This document shows positions 9,983 to 18,821 of a stretch of DNA of 64,000 bases, piece by piece. The translations under genes were made by a program, and so were the position numbers. Source of the stretch: Solibacillus silvestris (lineage in GTDB: Bacteria; Bacillota; Bacilli; Bacillales_A; Planococcaceae); NCBI GenBank assembly GCA_001586195.1, contig CP014609.1:2144001-2208000 (forward strand), given 5' to 3'. The notes below the pieces were generated by a model. It did not search any database. It worked only from the letters and a program-made list of their open reading frames with translations, and had not been told where the DNA came from. Each line of letters opens with the position of its first letter. The stretch's first letter is position 1.

Positions 9983-10108
9983 CCGCGTTAGATTATTTAC
10001 TTCATGTTATTGCTCTTCTTAGCAATATCCTAACATTGAATATAATGCAAACGCAATCTTTTTTTATTTTTATTCAAAATACGAACATTAAGTTTAATTA
10101 TCGTAAAA

Positions 10109-10621
10109 TCATTCGCCTTTAAGACGTTTTACTTGAAACCCGATGTACTCGACAATTTGTCTTAATGTTCTTCCGGCTGTGAGTACTTGTATATGGCCAG
10201 CTAGTCGATAACTCCTTCTGCGTTGGTGATACAGATTTTCCAATTCTTGTTCCGATGACGATTGAACAATAGGACGGTTTTTATCATTCCGAATCCGCAT
10301 ATAAATATCTTCAAATTTAGCATCAAGAAAAAATACGAGCCCTGTCTGGCGCATAATTCTCCTGTTTTCTTCATTGACGGCTACCCCACCGCCTGTAGCG
10401 ATAATGCATGCTTCATCACGAAAATTCTTTAAAAATTCCGTCTCGATTTTTCGGAAGTGTGCTTCGCCGTATTTCTCAAAAATTTCAGGAATTGTCATAC
10501 CCTGCTGACGTACAATTTCGTGATCCATATCGTAATACGGCATTTTCAAGAAAAAACTTAAACGTCTACCAATCGCACTTTTTCCGCAACCCATAAATCC
10601 TACTAAATAAATTTTACGCAT
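10109..10621 (-). CDS. aroK: Shikimate kinase
   Basis: 170 residues. Phosphorylates shikimate at the 3-OH in chorismate synthesis. P-loop GFMGCGKSAIG, shikimate-binding DMDHEI, ATGGGV and a lid region around RNDKNRP are present. The ATG at 10621 follows AAGGTG; the GTG three codons earlier overlaps that site and is not used here. It sits between gcvT and comG, as aroK does in B. subtilis. Confidence 0.93.
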   Translation of the reverse strand: MRKIYLVGFMGCGKSAIGRRLSFFLKMPYYDMDHEIVRQQGMTIPEIFEKYGEAHFRKIETEFLKNFRDEACIIATGGGVAVNEENRRIMRQTGLVFFLDAKFEDIYMRIRNDKNRPIVQSSSEQELENLYHQRRRSYRLAGHIQVLTAGRTLRQIVEYIGFQVKRLKGE

Positions 10622-10773
10622 GCTGTTCACCTTCTTCTAATTACGGACTACTTTATCAATTACACCTCTACCTATTCTTTCGTTTCCATTTTGCGTTTTA
10701 ACACAAATATTTTTGTATCAAACAAAACCGCATGATGTGACATTTTTTCGACTTTGCAAAAAGAAGTCGAACT

Positions 10774-10980
10774 TTAAGGTAAATTTAGTATATTTATCGT
10801 AGCACGAACGTAAATAGATTCCAATGAATTATATACTTTTATTTGCGCAAAATATGCATTTGTATAGAAAACAGCAGCACCAGAAACGATGAACAATAAA
10901 AATACAGCCAGTAAAAATAATGCACCCTTCTCATTCTGGAGGCAATGGCAATACGAGATCTCTTTCTCGCTTTGTTCCAT
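10774..10980 (-). CDS. comGG: ComGG-like pseudopilus protein, short or interrupted
   Basis: 68 codons in the comGG position. One hydrophobic segment (ALFLLAVFLLFIVSGAAVFY) follows NEKG, as at the N-terminus of ComGG. B. subtilis ComGG has about 124 residues. Here the frame meets TAA at 10776-10774 but stays open for 33 further codons to a TAG at 10672, so the gene may carry a nonsense mutation or be naturally short. The start is unsure: this ATG is inside comGF, and no ATG occurs next to NEKG. ComGG is a minor pseudopilin of the DNA-uptake apparatus. Confidence 0.55.
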   Translation of the reverse strand: MEQSEKEISYCHCLQNEKGALFLLAVFLLFIVSGAAVFYTNAYFAQIKVYNSLESIYVRATINILNLP

Positions 10981-11386
10981 TTTTCATCACTACCCTCATA
11001 TTCACTTCATTTTCAACAATCGTCAGTTCCCATTCCTTAACAAAAGGCAGCATAATCTCATTTCCCCCTTTATTCGACCTTTTACGCAAATGCTCTTCTG
11101 ACTTATCAAAGACAAACAACCGCTCCTCGGGATCATTTAACATTTCCAGTTGCAGCATATTAGAATTGAGTACCCTACCAGATGCGGAATTCATATTGTA
11201 TTGGTGAAGATCATAAACGAACAATTCCCAGTTCACCTCATCTTTCATCTTCTCAAGCTGTTGAAGATCCCGAACCCATATGAGGATCAGCAGGCTAATT
11301 GCGGTAAAAAGCACAAACACGGTTAACTGAAACAAGCTTTCCAGTAGTGTAAACCCCCGCTCACTTAATGTTTGCTTGAAATTCAT
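10931..11386 (-). CDS. comGF: Competence protein ComGF
   Basis: 151 residues. Minor pseudopilin of the competence pseudopilus. N-terminal prepilin-like GFTLLESLFQL with a hydrophobic helix, followed by the ComGF-type domain. The start ATG at 11386 overlaps the comGE stop as ATGA and follows GAGGAAC, so the two are coupled. Confidence 0.88.
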   Translation of the reverse strand: MNFKQTLSERGFTLLESLFQLTVFVLFTAISLLILIWVRDLQQLEKMKDEVNWELFVYDLHQYNMNSASGRVLNSNMLQLEMLNDPEERLFVFDKSEEHLRKRSNKGGNEIMLPFVKEWELTIVENEVNMRVVMKNGTKRERDLVLPLPPE

Positions 11387-11676
11387 ACACAAAGTTCCTC
11401 ATCTTTTTCATTGTTGTCATAACGGACGCATACTCGGTGTCCGTCGTAATTCCATTGAAACTGCATGCCATCAATTTGTTGTGTACCGGCTGATTGACCA
11501 TACCTTTTATACTTCATCGCTCCTATATAAGCCACTTCCGCTGCATGGGCTTGTATTTTTTGTATGGCAATTTGCTGTTTCATATTAAACGTGAGCGGTA
11601 TCATTGTCGACGAGAGGAATAATAAAATGACGACTGCTAATAGTGTTTCTACAAGAGTTAGTCCTTCCTGGTTCAT
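11383..11676 (-). CDS. comGE: Competence protein ComGE
   Basis: 97 residues from the ATG at 11676, behind a GGAGG site. Type IV prepilin-like N-terminus (NQEGLTLVETLLAVVIL) and a short C-terminal domain with two Cys. The comGD frame runs 92 nt into this gene. Minor pseudopilin of the DNA-uptake machine. Confidence 0.82.
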   Translation of the reverse strand: MNQEGLTLVETLLAVVILLFLSSTMIPLTFNMKQQIAIQKIQAHAAEVAYIGAMKYKRYGQSAGTQQIDGMQFQWNYDGHRVCVRYDNNEKDEELCV

Positions 11677-12136
11677 GAAAAACCTCCTTTTCCAAAATTC
11701 TGGCTTTCCCGATATTAATAGAATATTGATAGCTTTTATTCTCAAAATGATATGTCAGTCGTCCAAACGCCTGGACATTTCCTCTTGTATTAAATATCAG
11801 CCGGTTATTCGGAGTAGTTAAATACATATCTAGTGGCCGCGCTATTCTTTGATCGAAAACAATAGTAGAAGTATTGCGCTCTCTTACTTGAATCCGGTGA
11901 CAATTAATAATTTCAAAGCTATGGTAGGTTCCGGTCTCAATGGATAGTAATTGTGTCATGCGTATTAACATCTCGTTTTGGCTCATCACTTGTTTTTCTG
12001 TATAATCCATTAACGGCTTTTGTGAAAAATACAGAATCGCTGAATTGACGACTAAAAAAATAAAGAGAACGATAAGCATTTCCAGTAGTGTAAAACCTTT
12101 TTCATCTGTTAACTGTGATTTAACTTTCTGCATCAT
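11585..12136 (-). CDS. comGD: Competence protein ComGD, long C-terminus
   Basis: 183 codons. The prepilin signal KGFTLLEMLIVLFIF is followed by a ComGD-type domain that fits to about residue 146. The remaining ~37 residues (EKEVFHEPGRTNSC...) have no counterpart in the 143-residue B. subtilis protein and overlap comGE in another frame. This may be a natural stop loss. It starts just after the comGC stop with no clear ribosome site, so translation is probably coupled. Confidence 0.8.
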   Translation of the reverse strand: MMQKVKSQLTDEKGFTLLEMLIVLFIFLVVNSAILYFSQKPLMDYTEKQVMSQNEMLIRMTQLLSIETGTYHSFEIINCHRIQVRERNTSTIVFDQRIARPLDMYLTTPNNRLIFNTRGNVQAFGRLTYHFENKSYQYSINIGKARILEKEVFHEPGRTNSCRNTISSRHFIIPLVDNDTAHV

Positions 12137-12138
12137 CG

Positions 12139-12453
12139 TTACGTTTCGCTGTTCGCCGGTCCAACGACTTTTCCGTCCACAATTTTAATTTCAGTATTAT
12201 CCGGACATCTTAAATCTTCTTCCACAATATAATCCTCTTCAATTAGATCTGTGACCGAAGACGGATATTCATTATGATTCAGTTTATATGCCTCTACCTG
12301 TCCTTGAAGCATCAAAATATAAGCATCACACCCTTTTTCATCAATTGATGCAAAGTGCTTTGAAACGTTTGGAATTGTGACTAATATTAAAATGGAGATG
12401 ATTAATAAAACAACAAGCATTTCTACTAGCGTAAATCCTTTTTCATTCTTCAT
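12139..12453 (-). CDS. comGC: Major competence pseudopilin ComGC
   Basis: 104 residues. Major subunit of the pseudopilus that pulls DNA to the membrane. Classic prepilin N-terminus NEKGFTLVEMLVVLLIISIL, to be cut after Gly by ComC. Two Cys (GCDAY and LRCPDN) match the intramolecular disulfide of ComGC. The ATG at 12453 sits behind GGGTGG; a GTG three codons upstream overlaps that site. Confidence 0.94.
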   Translation of the reverse strand: MKNEKGFTLVEMLVVLLIISILILVTIPNVSKHFASIDEKGCDAYILMLQGQVEAYKLNHNEYPSSVTDLIEEDYIVEEDLRCPDNTEIKIVDGKVVGPANSET

Positions 12454-12468
12454 CTGTTCCACCCTTTC

Positions 12469-13542
12469 TTATATAAAATCAATGACATCATACATCGGAA
12501 TTAAAATACTCAAATAGGCAGCAATAACACAAATGGCAATGATCACAAAAAGCAGCGGCTGAATAATTGCCAGTATTCGTTCAATTATCTTCTGTAGCTT
12601 TTCATCCAAAAGCTCACAATATAAAATAAGCTCCCGTCCTAATAAGCCGCTCGCCTCACCATGTGCAATAAAGTGCTCAAACTTCGGATAAAAGTAGCCG
12701 ACGACTTCCACCGTCCGCTCCAAGGAATCGCCAATAAGAATGCGTTCTTGAAGTGAACCAGCAATATAGGCAATCTGCTTTTGGTGCTGTTGGGATTTTA
12801 AATGATCGAATGCCTTTTGGAGCGAGAAGCCAGCTAATAATAAATTGCCTAAATGGCGAGCAAACTGTCTCGTCAGAAAAAGTCGCCAAAAAAGGCCGAT
12901 TAAAGGGAGCTTAAACAGTAGATGAAGCTGTAAATCGATTCGCTTCTTACGGATATAATAAACAAAAATGGAAAGAACAATGACCAGAACAATTCCAACT
13001 GCAATAATGTAGTCCGGCATATGGAGGAAAAACGTCGACCACTGAATGCTTGCGGACGATTCGCTATGGACGCGGGATGTAATAACAGAAGACATATTCG
13101 GCAGAAAGTATGTTCGAAAGGCTAAAAACAATATAATTAAAAATGTAAATAAAATGAGCGGATATGACATCACTTTTATTAGTTTCATTTTCGCCTGCTG
13201 TTGAAAAACGAGCTGTTTTGCGACAAGACCAATCGCTTCGCTTAGTTTGCCCGTCGCTTCCGCCAACTCAATAGATACTAAATATTGTGTATCAAGAGAA
13301 AGTAGCTGAAAAACTTGTGTTACACTACCACCCCCACGCAATATATTCGATATTTCCTGTTGGAGGGGCTCATATTGTTTTACATGATAGGGCAACAGCA
13401 TTTCGATACTATGGGCAAATGTATAGCCTTCATTTAACAGTGTGGAAATTCGTTGGAGTAATGTAGGGAGCTCTGAGGACTTAATGACAGGTTTTTTAAA
13501 TAAAGCAGCAGTTGCGGTATTTTTAAGGAGCGTTATATTCAT
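12469..13542 (-). CDS. comGB: Competence membrane protein ComGB (type II secretion F family)
   Basis: 357 residues. Polytopic platform protein of the pseudopilus, with two T2SF repeats and membrane helices near residues 130-150, 180-200 and 325-350. AGGAG precedes the ATG. Its start overlaps the comGA end by 20 nt. Confidence 0.93.
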   Translation of the reverse strand: MNITLLKNTATAALFKKPVIKSSELPTLLQRISTLLNEGYTFAHSIEMLLPYHVKQYEPLQQEISNILRGGGSVTQVFQLLSLDTQYLVSIELAEATGKLSEAIGLVAKQLVFQQQAKMKLIKVMSYPLILFTFLIILFLAFRTYFLPNMSSVITSRVHSESSASIQWSTFFLHMPDYIIAVGIVLVIVLSIFVYYIRKKRIDLQLHLLFKLPLIGLFWRLFLTRQFARHLGNLLLAGFSLQKAFDHLKSQQHQKQIAYIAGSLQERILIGDSLERTVEVVGYFYPKFEHFIAHGEASGLLGRELILYCELLDEKLQKIIERILAIIQPLLFVIIAICVIAAYLSILIPMYDVIDFI

Positions 13543-14539
13543 AGTATTCTCCTAGAAGCTTTGCCCTTTGACCTGCCAATGTTTGATCAAACGGTAATGT
13601 AAAAGATCTATCTTGGATAATTGATTCAAAGGCAAGCTGTAATTGATCGTCAGTTAAAAATTCGAAAATCGCTTTATAGCCATTAACCTCCGTTTCGATT
13701 AGCCGCTGTGAAACAACCGCTCTAAGCATCTGCCGCATCTCCTCAAGTGAAACCGATAAATCATGAAGCCGGTAAATACAGTTCACCGTATCCTTTGCAT
13801 GTATCGTTGATATGACGAGGTGTCCGGAGAACGCTGCTTCTATGGCAACCTTTGCCGTTTCCCTGTCCCGAATCTCCCCTAACATAATAACTTCGGGAGA
13901 ATGCCTTAAAATTGCTTTTAAACCTGCTGAATACGTCATTCCGGCTCGCTCATTCACTTGTATTTGCAATAGCTGTTCTTGTCTGCTTTCCACTGGATCC
14001 TCCAATGATATGACGTGACGGGATAAATGCTGTGAACAATATTGGAGCAGTGAATATAACGTTGTCGTTTTGCCGGTTCCGGTCGCACCGCTAATCAAGA
14101 TTAACCCGCTTTCAAGACTGGCCAATTGATACAGCTGTTCAACACTTTCCTGGAAATGACATAAAGTCTGTAAGGGGACGGTATAATTTTGACGTAATAT
14201 TCGAACGGCTAAACTTTCTTTAAAGAAGCTGGAAGGTAATGTGGAAATACGGAACGCATACATGGACTGGTCAATAAATTTTTGGAAGGAACCACTCTGA
14301 GGCTTTCTCTTTTCACTAATATCAAGCGAAGAAAGAAATTTAAAATAGGAAATCATACGGGTAGCGAGCTCTGTAGGAAGTTCATCTTCCTTTTCAAAAC
14401 GGCCGTATTTTCTCATTAATAAATCATAGCACCCGTCTCTGGGGAGTAAATGGATGTCGGTCACATTAAGCTGCGCTGCATTAGATAAAAGCTCCAAACA
14501 TTTTTGTTCAATGATTGATAATGGTTTAATCGAAATCAC
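13523..14539 (-). CDS. comGA: Competence assembly ATPase ComGA (GspE/PilB family)
   Basis: 338 residues. Traffic ATPase that powers pseudopilus assembly. Walker A GATGTGKTTTLYSLL, an Asp box (SLEDPVE), Walker B (EVIMLGEIRD) and His box (STIHAKD) are all present. The GTG start overlaps an AAGGGG ribosome site, which is odd; a non-canonical start a few codons inside cannot be excluded. First gene of the comG operon. Confidence 0.93.
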   Translation of the reverse strand: MISIKPLSIIEQKCLELLSNAAQLNVTDIHLLPRDGCYDLLMRKYGRFEKEDELPTELATRMISYFKFLSSLDISEKRKPQSGSFQKFIDQSMYAFRISTLPSSFFKESLAVRILRQNYTVPLQTLCHFQESVEQLYQLASLESGLILISGATGTGKTTTLYSLLQYCSQHLSRHVISLEDPVESRQEQLLQIQVNERAGMTYSAGLKAILRHSPEVIMLGEIRDRETAKVAIEAAFSGHLVISTIHAKDTVNCIYRLHDLSVSLEEMRQMLRAVVSQRLIETEVNGYKAIFEFLTDDQLQLAFESIIQDRSFTLPFDQTLAGQRAKLLGEYYEYNAP

Positions 14540-14560
14540 CCCTTTATTTAAGATGACTCC

Positions 14561-14613
14561 ATTATAAATGGATTGTCTAGTATTTTATATAAAAACAGAT
14601 AAAATTTCTTTTT
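14561..14613 (-). promoter_or_regulatory. Candidate comG promoter with ComK-type box
   Basis: A TATAAT -10 lies at 14561-14566 (minus strand) with no recognisable -35. AAAA-N5-TTTT, the ComK half-site pattern, lies at 14601-14613. I found only one perfect copy, whereas ComK sites normally have two. ComK control of comG is known in B. subtilis. Confidence 0.4.
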
Positions 14614-14721
14614 AATAGGAATTTTCTTTCTATATCAACAAATTCACTAATAATTCATGTAGAATATTAGTTAAGCTAGCATTTTTAAATTTTAAATTTT
14701 TACCGTATTGGGGGTTTATAT

Positions 14722-15420
14722 ATGATTCATCCGATTAAAATTTCTAGCACTTTTGCCGATGAAACCCGGTTTTCCATTTATGAATTTATGTTACAGCAAA
14801 AGCAATTTTTATCCGTTCAAGATATTGCAGATCAATTTAAAATCCACTCCAATGTAGCACGCCTGCATTTAACGAAACTTGCAGAAATCGGTGCCATAAC
14901 ATCAGAACATTTAAAAACCGGAAAAGGCGGCCGACCTGGAAGAGTATATAAAGCAAAGCAAGAAGGAATCAATTTAAGTATTCCTCGACGCGAGCCATCT
15001 TCATTAGTTAAATGGTCACTTGAACTTATTCGCGAGCTTGGTGAAGATGCTCTGAGTAAAGCACAGGAAATCAGTTACCGTGACGGAAAACAATCGATGC
15101 TTGAACAAATGAATTCACATAAACGAAAATCTCCCTATACATTTGATGAGAAATTAGCCATGTTAACTAAAAGTGCGACATTAATAGGTTATATACCGGA
15201 AGTTATTGAAGATAATCAATCCAAATCCATTATATTCTCACTTTTCAACTGTCCCTTCCAGGAACAGTTAATGAACTACGGAGAAATTGTATGCCAACTC
15301 CATGAATCCTTTTTGTATGGACAAGTTGATACACTGTTTGAAAGTCATGAAATTACAAAAATAGAAAGTATGGTACATGACTGTGACTTCTGTAAATACA
15401 AAATTTCCGTTCACAATTAA
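14722..15420 (+). CDS. HTH regulator with Cys-rich C-terminus (SufR-like, COG2345 type)
   Basis: 232 residues behind a GGGGG site. A winged helix-turn-helix occupies about residues 8-75 (FADETRFSIYEFML...SNVARLHLTKLAEIGAI, then a wing GKGGRPGRVY). The C-terminal half has C177-P, C191 and C221-x2-C224, the pattern of SufR-like regulators that hold an Fe-S cluster or metal. It is transcribed divergently from comG, 182 bp away. Targets are unknown. An iron or redox sensor is inferred from the Cys pattern only. Confidence 0.75.
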   Translation: MIHPIKISSTFADETRFSIYEFMLQQKQFLSVQDIADQFKIHSNVARLHLTKLAEIGAITSEHLKTGKGGRPGRVYKAKQEGINLSIPRREPSSLVKWSLELIRELGEDALSKAQEISYRDGKQSMLEQMNSHKRKSPYTFDEKLAMLTKSATLIGYIPEVIEDNQSKSIIFSLFNCPFQEQLMNYGEIVCQLHESFLYGQVDTLFESHEITKIESMVHDCDFCKYKISVHN

Positions 15421-15537
15421 TGGAAAAATTATTCATTTGTCACAACTCTTCCATATCTCGCAGTTTACATTATCCAGAAACTTGATTTATAATGAATGAG
15501 AGACTATTCTATTTTTTTAGAAAAGGAGGGATATTTC

Positions 15538-15780
15538 ATGAGCAATATGTATAAAGTTATGGCATTCTGGACTGCTATTTTTGCCGTTATGTTCTACCTT
15601 GGAGGTATGAACGAGGTTTCGCTATTATTCGTAGGTAATACAGGTTTATTTTTATTATTAGGCTTCTTAAATCTTTCAGAACGCATGTACATGTACATTT
15701 TTGGCGCATACTTAACTGTTTTCTTCGCCGGTTTCACCTATTACACAACATTCATACACACTCCAGGTGGCGGACATTAA
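15538..15780 (+). CDS. yqgY: Small membrane protein, DUF2626 (YqgY type)
   Basis: 80 residues, three predicted membrane helices, ending HTPGGGH. AAAGGAGGG precedes the ATG. Resembles B. subtilis YqgY; function unknown. It keeps the yqg neighbourhood with yqgX and yqgW. Confidence 0.82.
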   Translation: MSNMYKVMAFWTAIFAVMFYLGGMNEVSLLFVGNTGLFLLLGFLNLSERMYMYIFGAYLTVFFAGFTYYTTFIHTPGGGH

Positions 15781-15822
15781 AAAACGACACGCTCTTCAAT
15801 CGAGAGCGGTCGTTTTTTCATT
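15779..15822. terminator. Bidirectional terminator between yqgY and yqgX
   Basis: AACGAC-CGCTCT/AGAGCG-GTCGTT stem with A and T runs on both sides, between two convergent genes. Confidence 0.88.
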
Positions 15823-15835
15823 TACATAGGGATAA

Positions 15836-16480
15836 TTAAAAGCCATTTAAAAACGGGTTGGAATCCATTTCAGCAGCTGGTGTCGTATAATCACCATGCC
15901 CCGGATATATAATTGTATCTTCAGGTAATGATAATAGCTTATCGTGAATCGATTTTAGCAAGACATTCATGGAACCACCGATCAAATCAGTACGTCCAAT
16001 GCTTTGTTCAAATAATGTATCGCCTACAATCGCAAAAGCATCATCTTTGAAAATAAAGGATACACTTCCCGGAGAATGTCCTGGTGTATGGGCTACCGTA
16101 AAGGTAAACGCACCGATAGTCATTTCTCCTTCTTTTCGGATAATATGTTCTCCATCGGGTTTTTTAACAATATAATTTGGCAATTCCGCATATTTGCCCG
16201 AACCATTTTTCATTGGATCAGCAAGCCATTCCACTTCTTTTTCATGTACATACAGCGGAATATTATATATTGCCCGTACCGCATCCACTCCACCGATATG
16301 ATCAAAATGGGTATGGGTTAATAAAATCGCTAATGGATTCAAGCCATTTTTACGTAATTCATTTACAATACGTGCCCCTTCTTCACCTGGATCAAAAATT
16401 AAACAGTCTTTTTCTTTATTGCTTACAATATAGCAATTAGTTTGTATCGGTCCAAGACTATATTTTCTAACATTTAACAT
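15836..16480 (-). CDS. yqgX: MBL-fold metallohydrolase (YqgX, glyoxalase II-like)
   Basis: 214 residues. Metallo-beta-lactamase fold with the dinuclear zinc motif THTHFDH, a later HTPGHSPGS, D in GDTLF and H in PGHGDYT. Family members hydrolyse thioesters or act in bacillithiol-linked detoxification. The substrate here is not visible. Convergent with yqgY. Confidence 0.88.
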   Translation of the reverse strand: MLNVRKYSLGPIQTNCYIVSNKEKDCLIFDPGEEGARIVNELRKNGLNPLAILLTHTHFDHIGGVDAVRAIYNIPLYVHEKEVEWLADPMKNGSGKYAELPNYIVKKPDGEHIIRKEGEMTIGAFTFTVAHTPGHSPGSVSFIFKDDAFAIVGDTLFEQSIGRTDLIGGSMNVLLKSIHDKLLSLPEDTIIYPGHGDYTTPAAEMDSNPFLNGF

Positions 16481-16652
16481 GGATTATCACCTCAGTTTCC
16501 ATTATACATTTTTTCAATCGTTCTGATAGAGAAAGTTATCGTTCAAACAAACGCCACTTTTAGTTCTCGACAAACGATTTGGAAACCTTTACAATAAAAG
16601 AGGAATATTGTTGAGACATTTTTTGGAATGTTGAAAGGAGTGTCAATTTTTT

Positions 16653-16829
16653 ATGAACTTATTAATGGTTATTTTTGGTTTAGTTGCAATTTTTGGCGTA
16701 ATTGGCATATTCCAATCAATCAAAGAGAAAAACCTTTTAGCTGCTGCTTTTAACGCTTTAGCTGCAGGTGTTTTCGGTTGGTTCGTCATTATGACGGTTT
16801 TAAATCAAGGCTATCCACCAACCCACTAA
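16653..16829 (+). CDS. yqgW: Small membrane protein, DUF2759 (YqgW type)
   Basis: 58 residues (MNLLMVIFGLVAIFGVIG...NQGYPPTH) behind GAAAGGAGTG. Two membrane helices. Matches the YqgW/DUF2759 pattern and lies in the expected yqg order, followed by a strong terminator. Function unknown. Confidence 0.8.
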   Translation: MNLLMVIFGLVAIFGVIGIFQSIKEKNLLAAAFNALAAGVFGWFVIMTVLNQGYPPTH

Positions 16830-16837
16830 TTGCAACC

Positions 16838-16873
16838 AAAAAACGTATTGCTACACTAGCAATACGTTTTTTA
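16838..16873 (+). terminator. Terminator of yqgW
   Basis: AAAACGTATTGCT/AGCAATACGTTTT stem with a T run. Confidence 0.88.
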
Positions 16874-16882
16874 TATGAAGAA

Positions 16883-16918
16883 AAAAAGCTGCTCCCGAAT
16901 TTCTCCGGGGCAGCTTTC
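16883..16918 (-). terminator. Terminator of the LTA synthase gene
   Basis: AAAGCTGC-CCC/GGGG-CAGCTTT stem followed by T-rich sequence on the minus strand, directly at the gene end. Confidence 0.82.
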
Positions 16919-16919
16919 A

Positions 16920-18821
16920 TTATTTATAATTCGTATCAATCAGCAGATTTCCTGTTTCTGTATCATAGAAACGCAACAGGTCACCATTAATAATTTGATC
17001 CGAGTATTCTAATTCTTGCGTTGCACGATCAATAAATGGCTGACACGCTTCCGTATCAATTGCTTCTCCCGACTCCCGGTCGTAGCATACTTCACCTGCA
17101 TATACATATTTATCTGTTACAAAGCGACCATCACGGAAGATAACGAAATCCTCATGCTCTTCTGAGAACAGGTCAGCACCTAATTGCATATCTTTTGAAG
17201 TCTCGATACCTAACAGGTGCAGTAATGTAGGACGAATATCTAGCTGACCCGCTACATTATCCATCACTTGTCCATCATTCGAACCAGGGATGTGAATATA
17301 TAATGGGACAGCCTGTAAAAGTGCACTGTCATATGGTGTAATTTCTTCTTTGTTTAAATATTTTGCCATTGCTTTATTATGGTTTTCGGAAATCCCATAG
17401 TGGTCTCCGTACATCACAATAATTGAATTTTCATATAAGCCCTGTTCCTTTAAATCATCAAAGAATTCCTTCACCGATTCATCCAAGTAGCGAACTGTTT
17501 GGAAATAACGATTTAAAGTTCCTGAATTTGAATCGTATTCCGGAATCATTATATCTTCCGGATCCAAATAGAACGGATAGTGGTTTGTTAATGTAATTAA
17601 ACGGCTGTAAAACGGCTGTGGCATTTCTTTCATCAATGCTGCAGATTGTTCAAAGAAAGGAATATCCTTTAATCCCCAGTTTACAGATGTTTCCTCTGTT
17701 ACATTGTAAGATTCGAGATCATAAAACTGATCTAGTTTGAATGATTTGTAAATCATGTCACGATTCCAGAATGATTTATTGTTCGCATGCATAACATTTG
17801 TAAAATACCCATTCTCCCCTAATCGCTCTGCAAAGGAATTATACGTATTTTCACCATGTGTAAAGAATACTGCCCCTCGACCTAAACCATACAATGAGTT
17901 TTCGAAAATAAACTCAGAATCCGAAGTTTTCCCTAATCCCGTTTGGTGGTAAAAGTCGCTGAAGTAATACGTATCCTTATCGTTTGTTAATGAATTCAGG
18001 AAAGGTGTCACCACTTCCCCATTCATTTCTTCGTTAATAACAAAAGACTGCAATGATTCCAGTGAAACGGCAATTACATTTCGGCCTTCATACTTGCCGA
18101 ACATTTCAACATTAGGTTCCGCCTGGTTAGCACGAACATAGTTGCTTACTTCAACAAGCTCACTCCCGTCAGCCAATGCACGCTGGGCTGACGATTTCGA
18201 CTGAACATAAACATCGTATAGATGATAGTTGTACGTTCCGATATTTTTCACTAACAGTTCACGATCAAATGCTCGTGTCAATAATTGCGGACGTTCTGTT
18301 TCAGCTAAGCCTAAGTTTAAAAACAAAATAGCTGCCGTCATGACAAAGTAAGCTTTACGCGCATCTTTACGTATAGGCAGTAACTGCTCATCCGCTTTCG
18401 GTAAAAACTTCACAGCAATAATAATCAGTAAAACATCGACAAAGTAAAATATGTCCATCCAGCTAATAATAGCTGCTGCTGATGTTCCCAACTCTCCAAA
18501 ATTGCTCGTTTGGAACAAAACAGGCAATGTTACAAAGTCATTATAGAAACGGTAAAAGGCAACATTTCCGTATACTACGAAGGACAGTAAAATACTACTG
18601 CCAACAATATAGCGATTTCGTGCTTTTTGTGATTTCAAGAACAATGACAATCCATAGAAGAACAATAAGAAGCTTAATGGATTGATAATCAAAATTAACA
18701 ATTGCATTGCATTTTCTATCTTCATATCAAAGCTAGTTTCATAAACAATTACAGTTTTAATCCAGGTTGCTATTACGGCAATCGCTAATATCGAATGTTT
18801 AGGCCATTTAAAATCTTTCAT
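16920..18821 (-). CDS. Lipoteichoic acid synthase-type phosphoglycerol transferase
   Basis: 633 residues. Five N-terminal membrane helices (about 10-200), a linker with an ALA-like processing site (AQRALA), then an extracellular sulfatase-type domain. The catalytic Thr lies in GLGKTSDSEF (about residue 300). Metal ligands are visible in SLESLQSF and YGDHYG-N-H. It polymerises glycerol phosphate from phosphatidylglycerol onto the LTA anchor. The yqg context suggests the YqgS paralogue of B. subtilis, but LtaS, YfnI and YqgS cannot be separated by eye. Confidence 0.93.
   Translation of the reverse strand: MKDFKWPKHSILAIAVIATWIKTVIVYETSFDMKIENAMQLLILIINPLSFLLFFYGLSLFLKSQKARNRYIVGSSILLSFVVYGNVAFYRFYNDFVTLPVLFQTSNFGELGTSAAAIISWMDIFYFVDVLLIIIAVKFLPKADEQLLPIRKDARKAYFVMTAAILFLNLGLAETERPQLLTRAFDRELLVKNIGTYNYHLYDVYVQSKSSAQRALADGSELVEVSNYVRANQAEPNVEMFGKYEGRNVIAVSLESLQSFVINEEMNGEVVTPFLNSLTNDKDTYYFSDFYHQTGLGKTSDSEFIFENSLYGLGRGAVFFTHGENTYNSFAERLGENGYFTNVMHANNKSFWNRDMIYKSFKLDQFYDLESYNVTEETSVNWGLKDIPFFEQSAALMKEMPQPFYSRLITLTNHYPFYLDPEDIMIPEYDSNSGTLNRYFQTVRYLDESVKEFFDDLKEQGLYENSIIVMYGDHYGISENHNKAMAKYLNKEEITPYDSALLQAVPLYIHIPGSNDGQVMDNVAGQLDIRPTLLHLLGIETSKDMQLGADLFSEEHEDFVIFRDGRFVTDKYVYAGEVCYDRESGEAIDTEACQPFIDRATQELEYSDQIINGDLLRFYDTETGNLLIDTNYK

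Noticed and set aside
10740-10775. Hairpin TTCGACTT/AAGTCGAA after the comGG stop as a terminator.
   Set aside because: On the minus strand it is followed by A residues, not T, so it is unlikely to be a terminator of comG.
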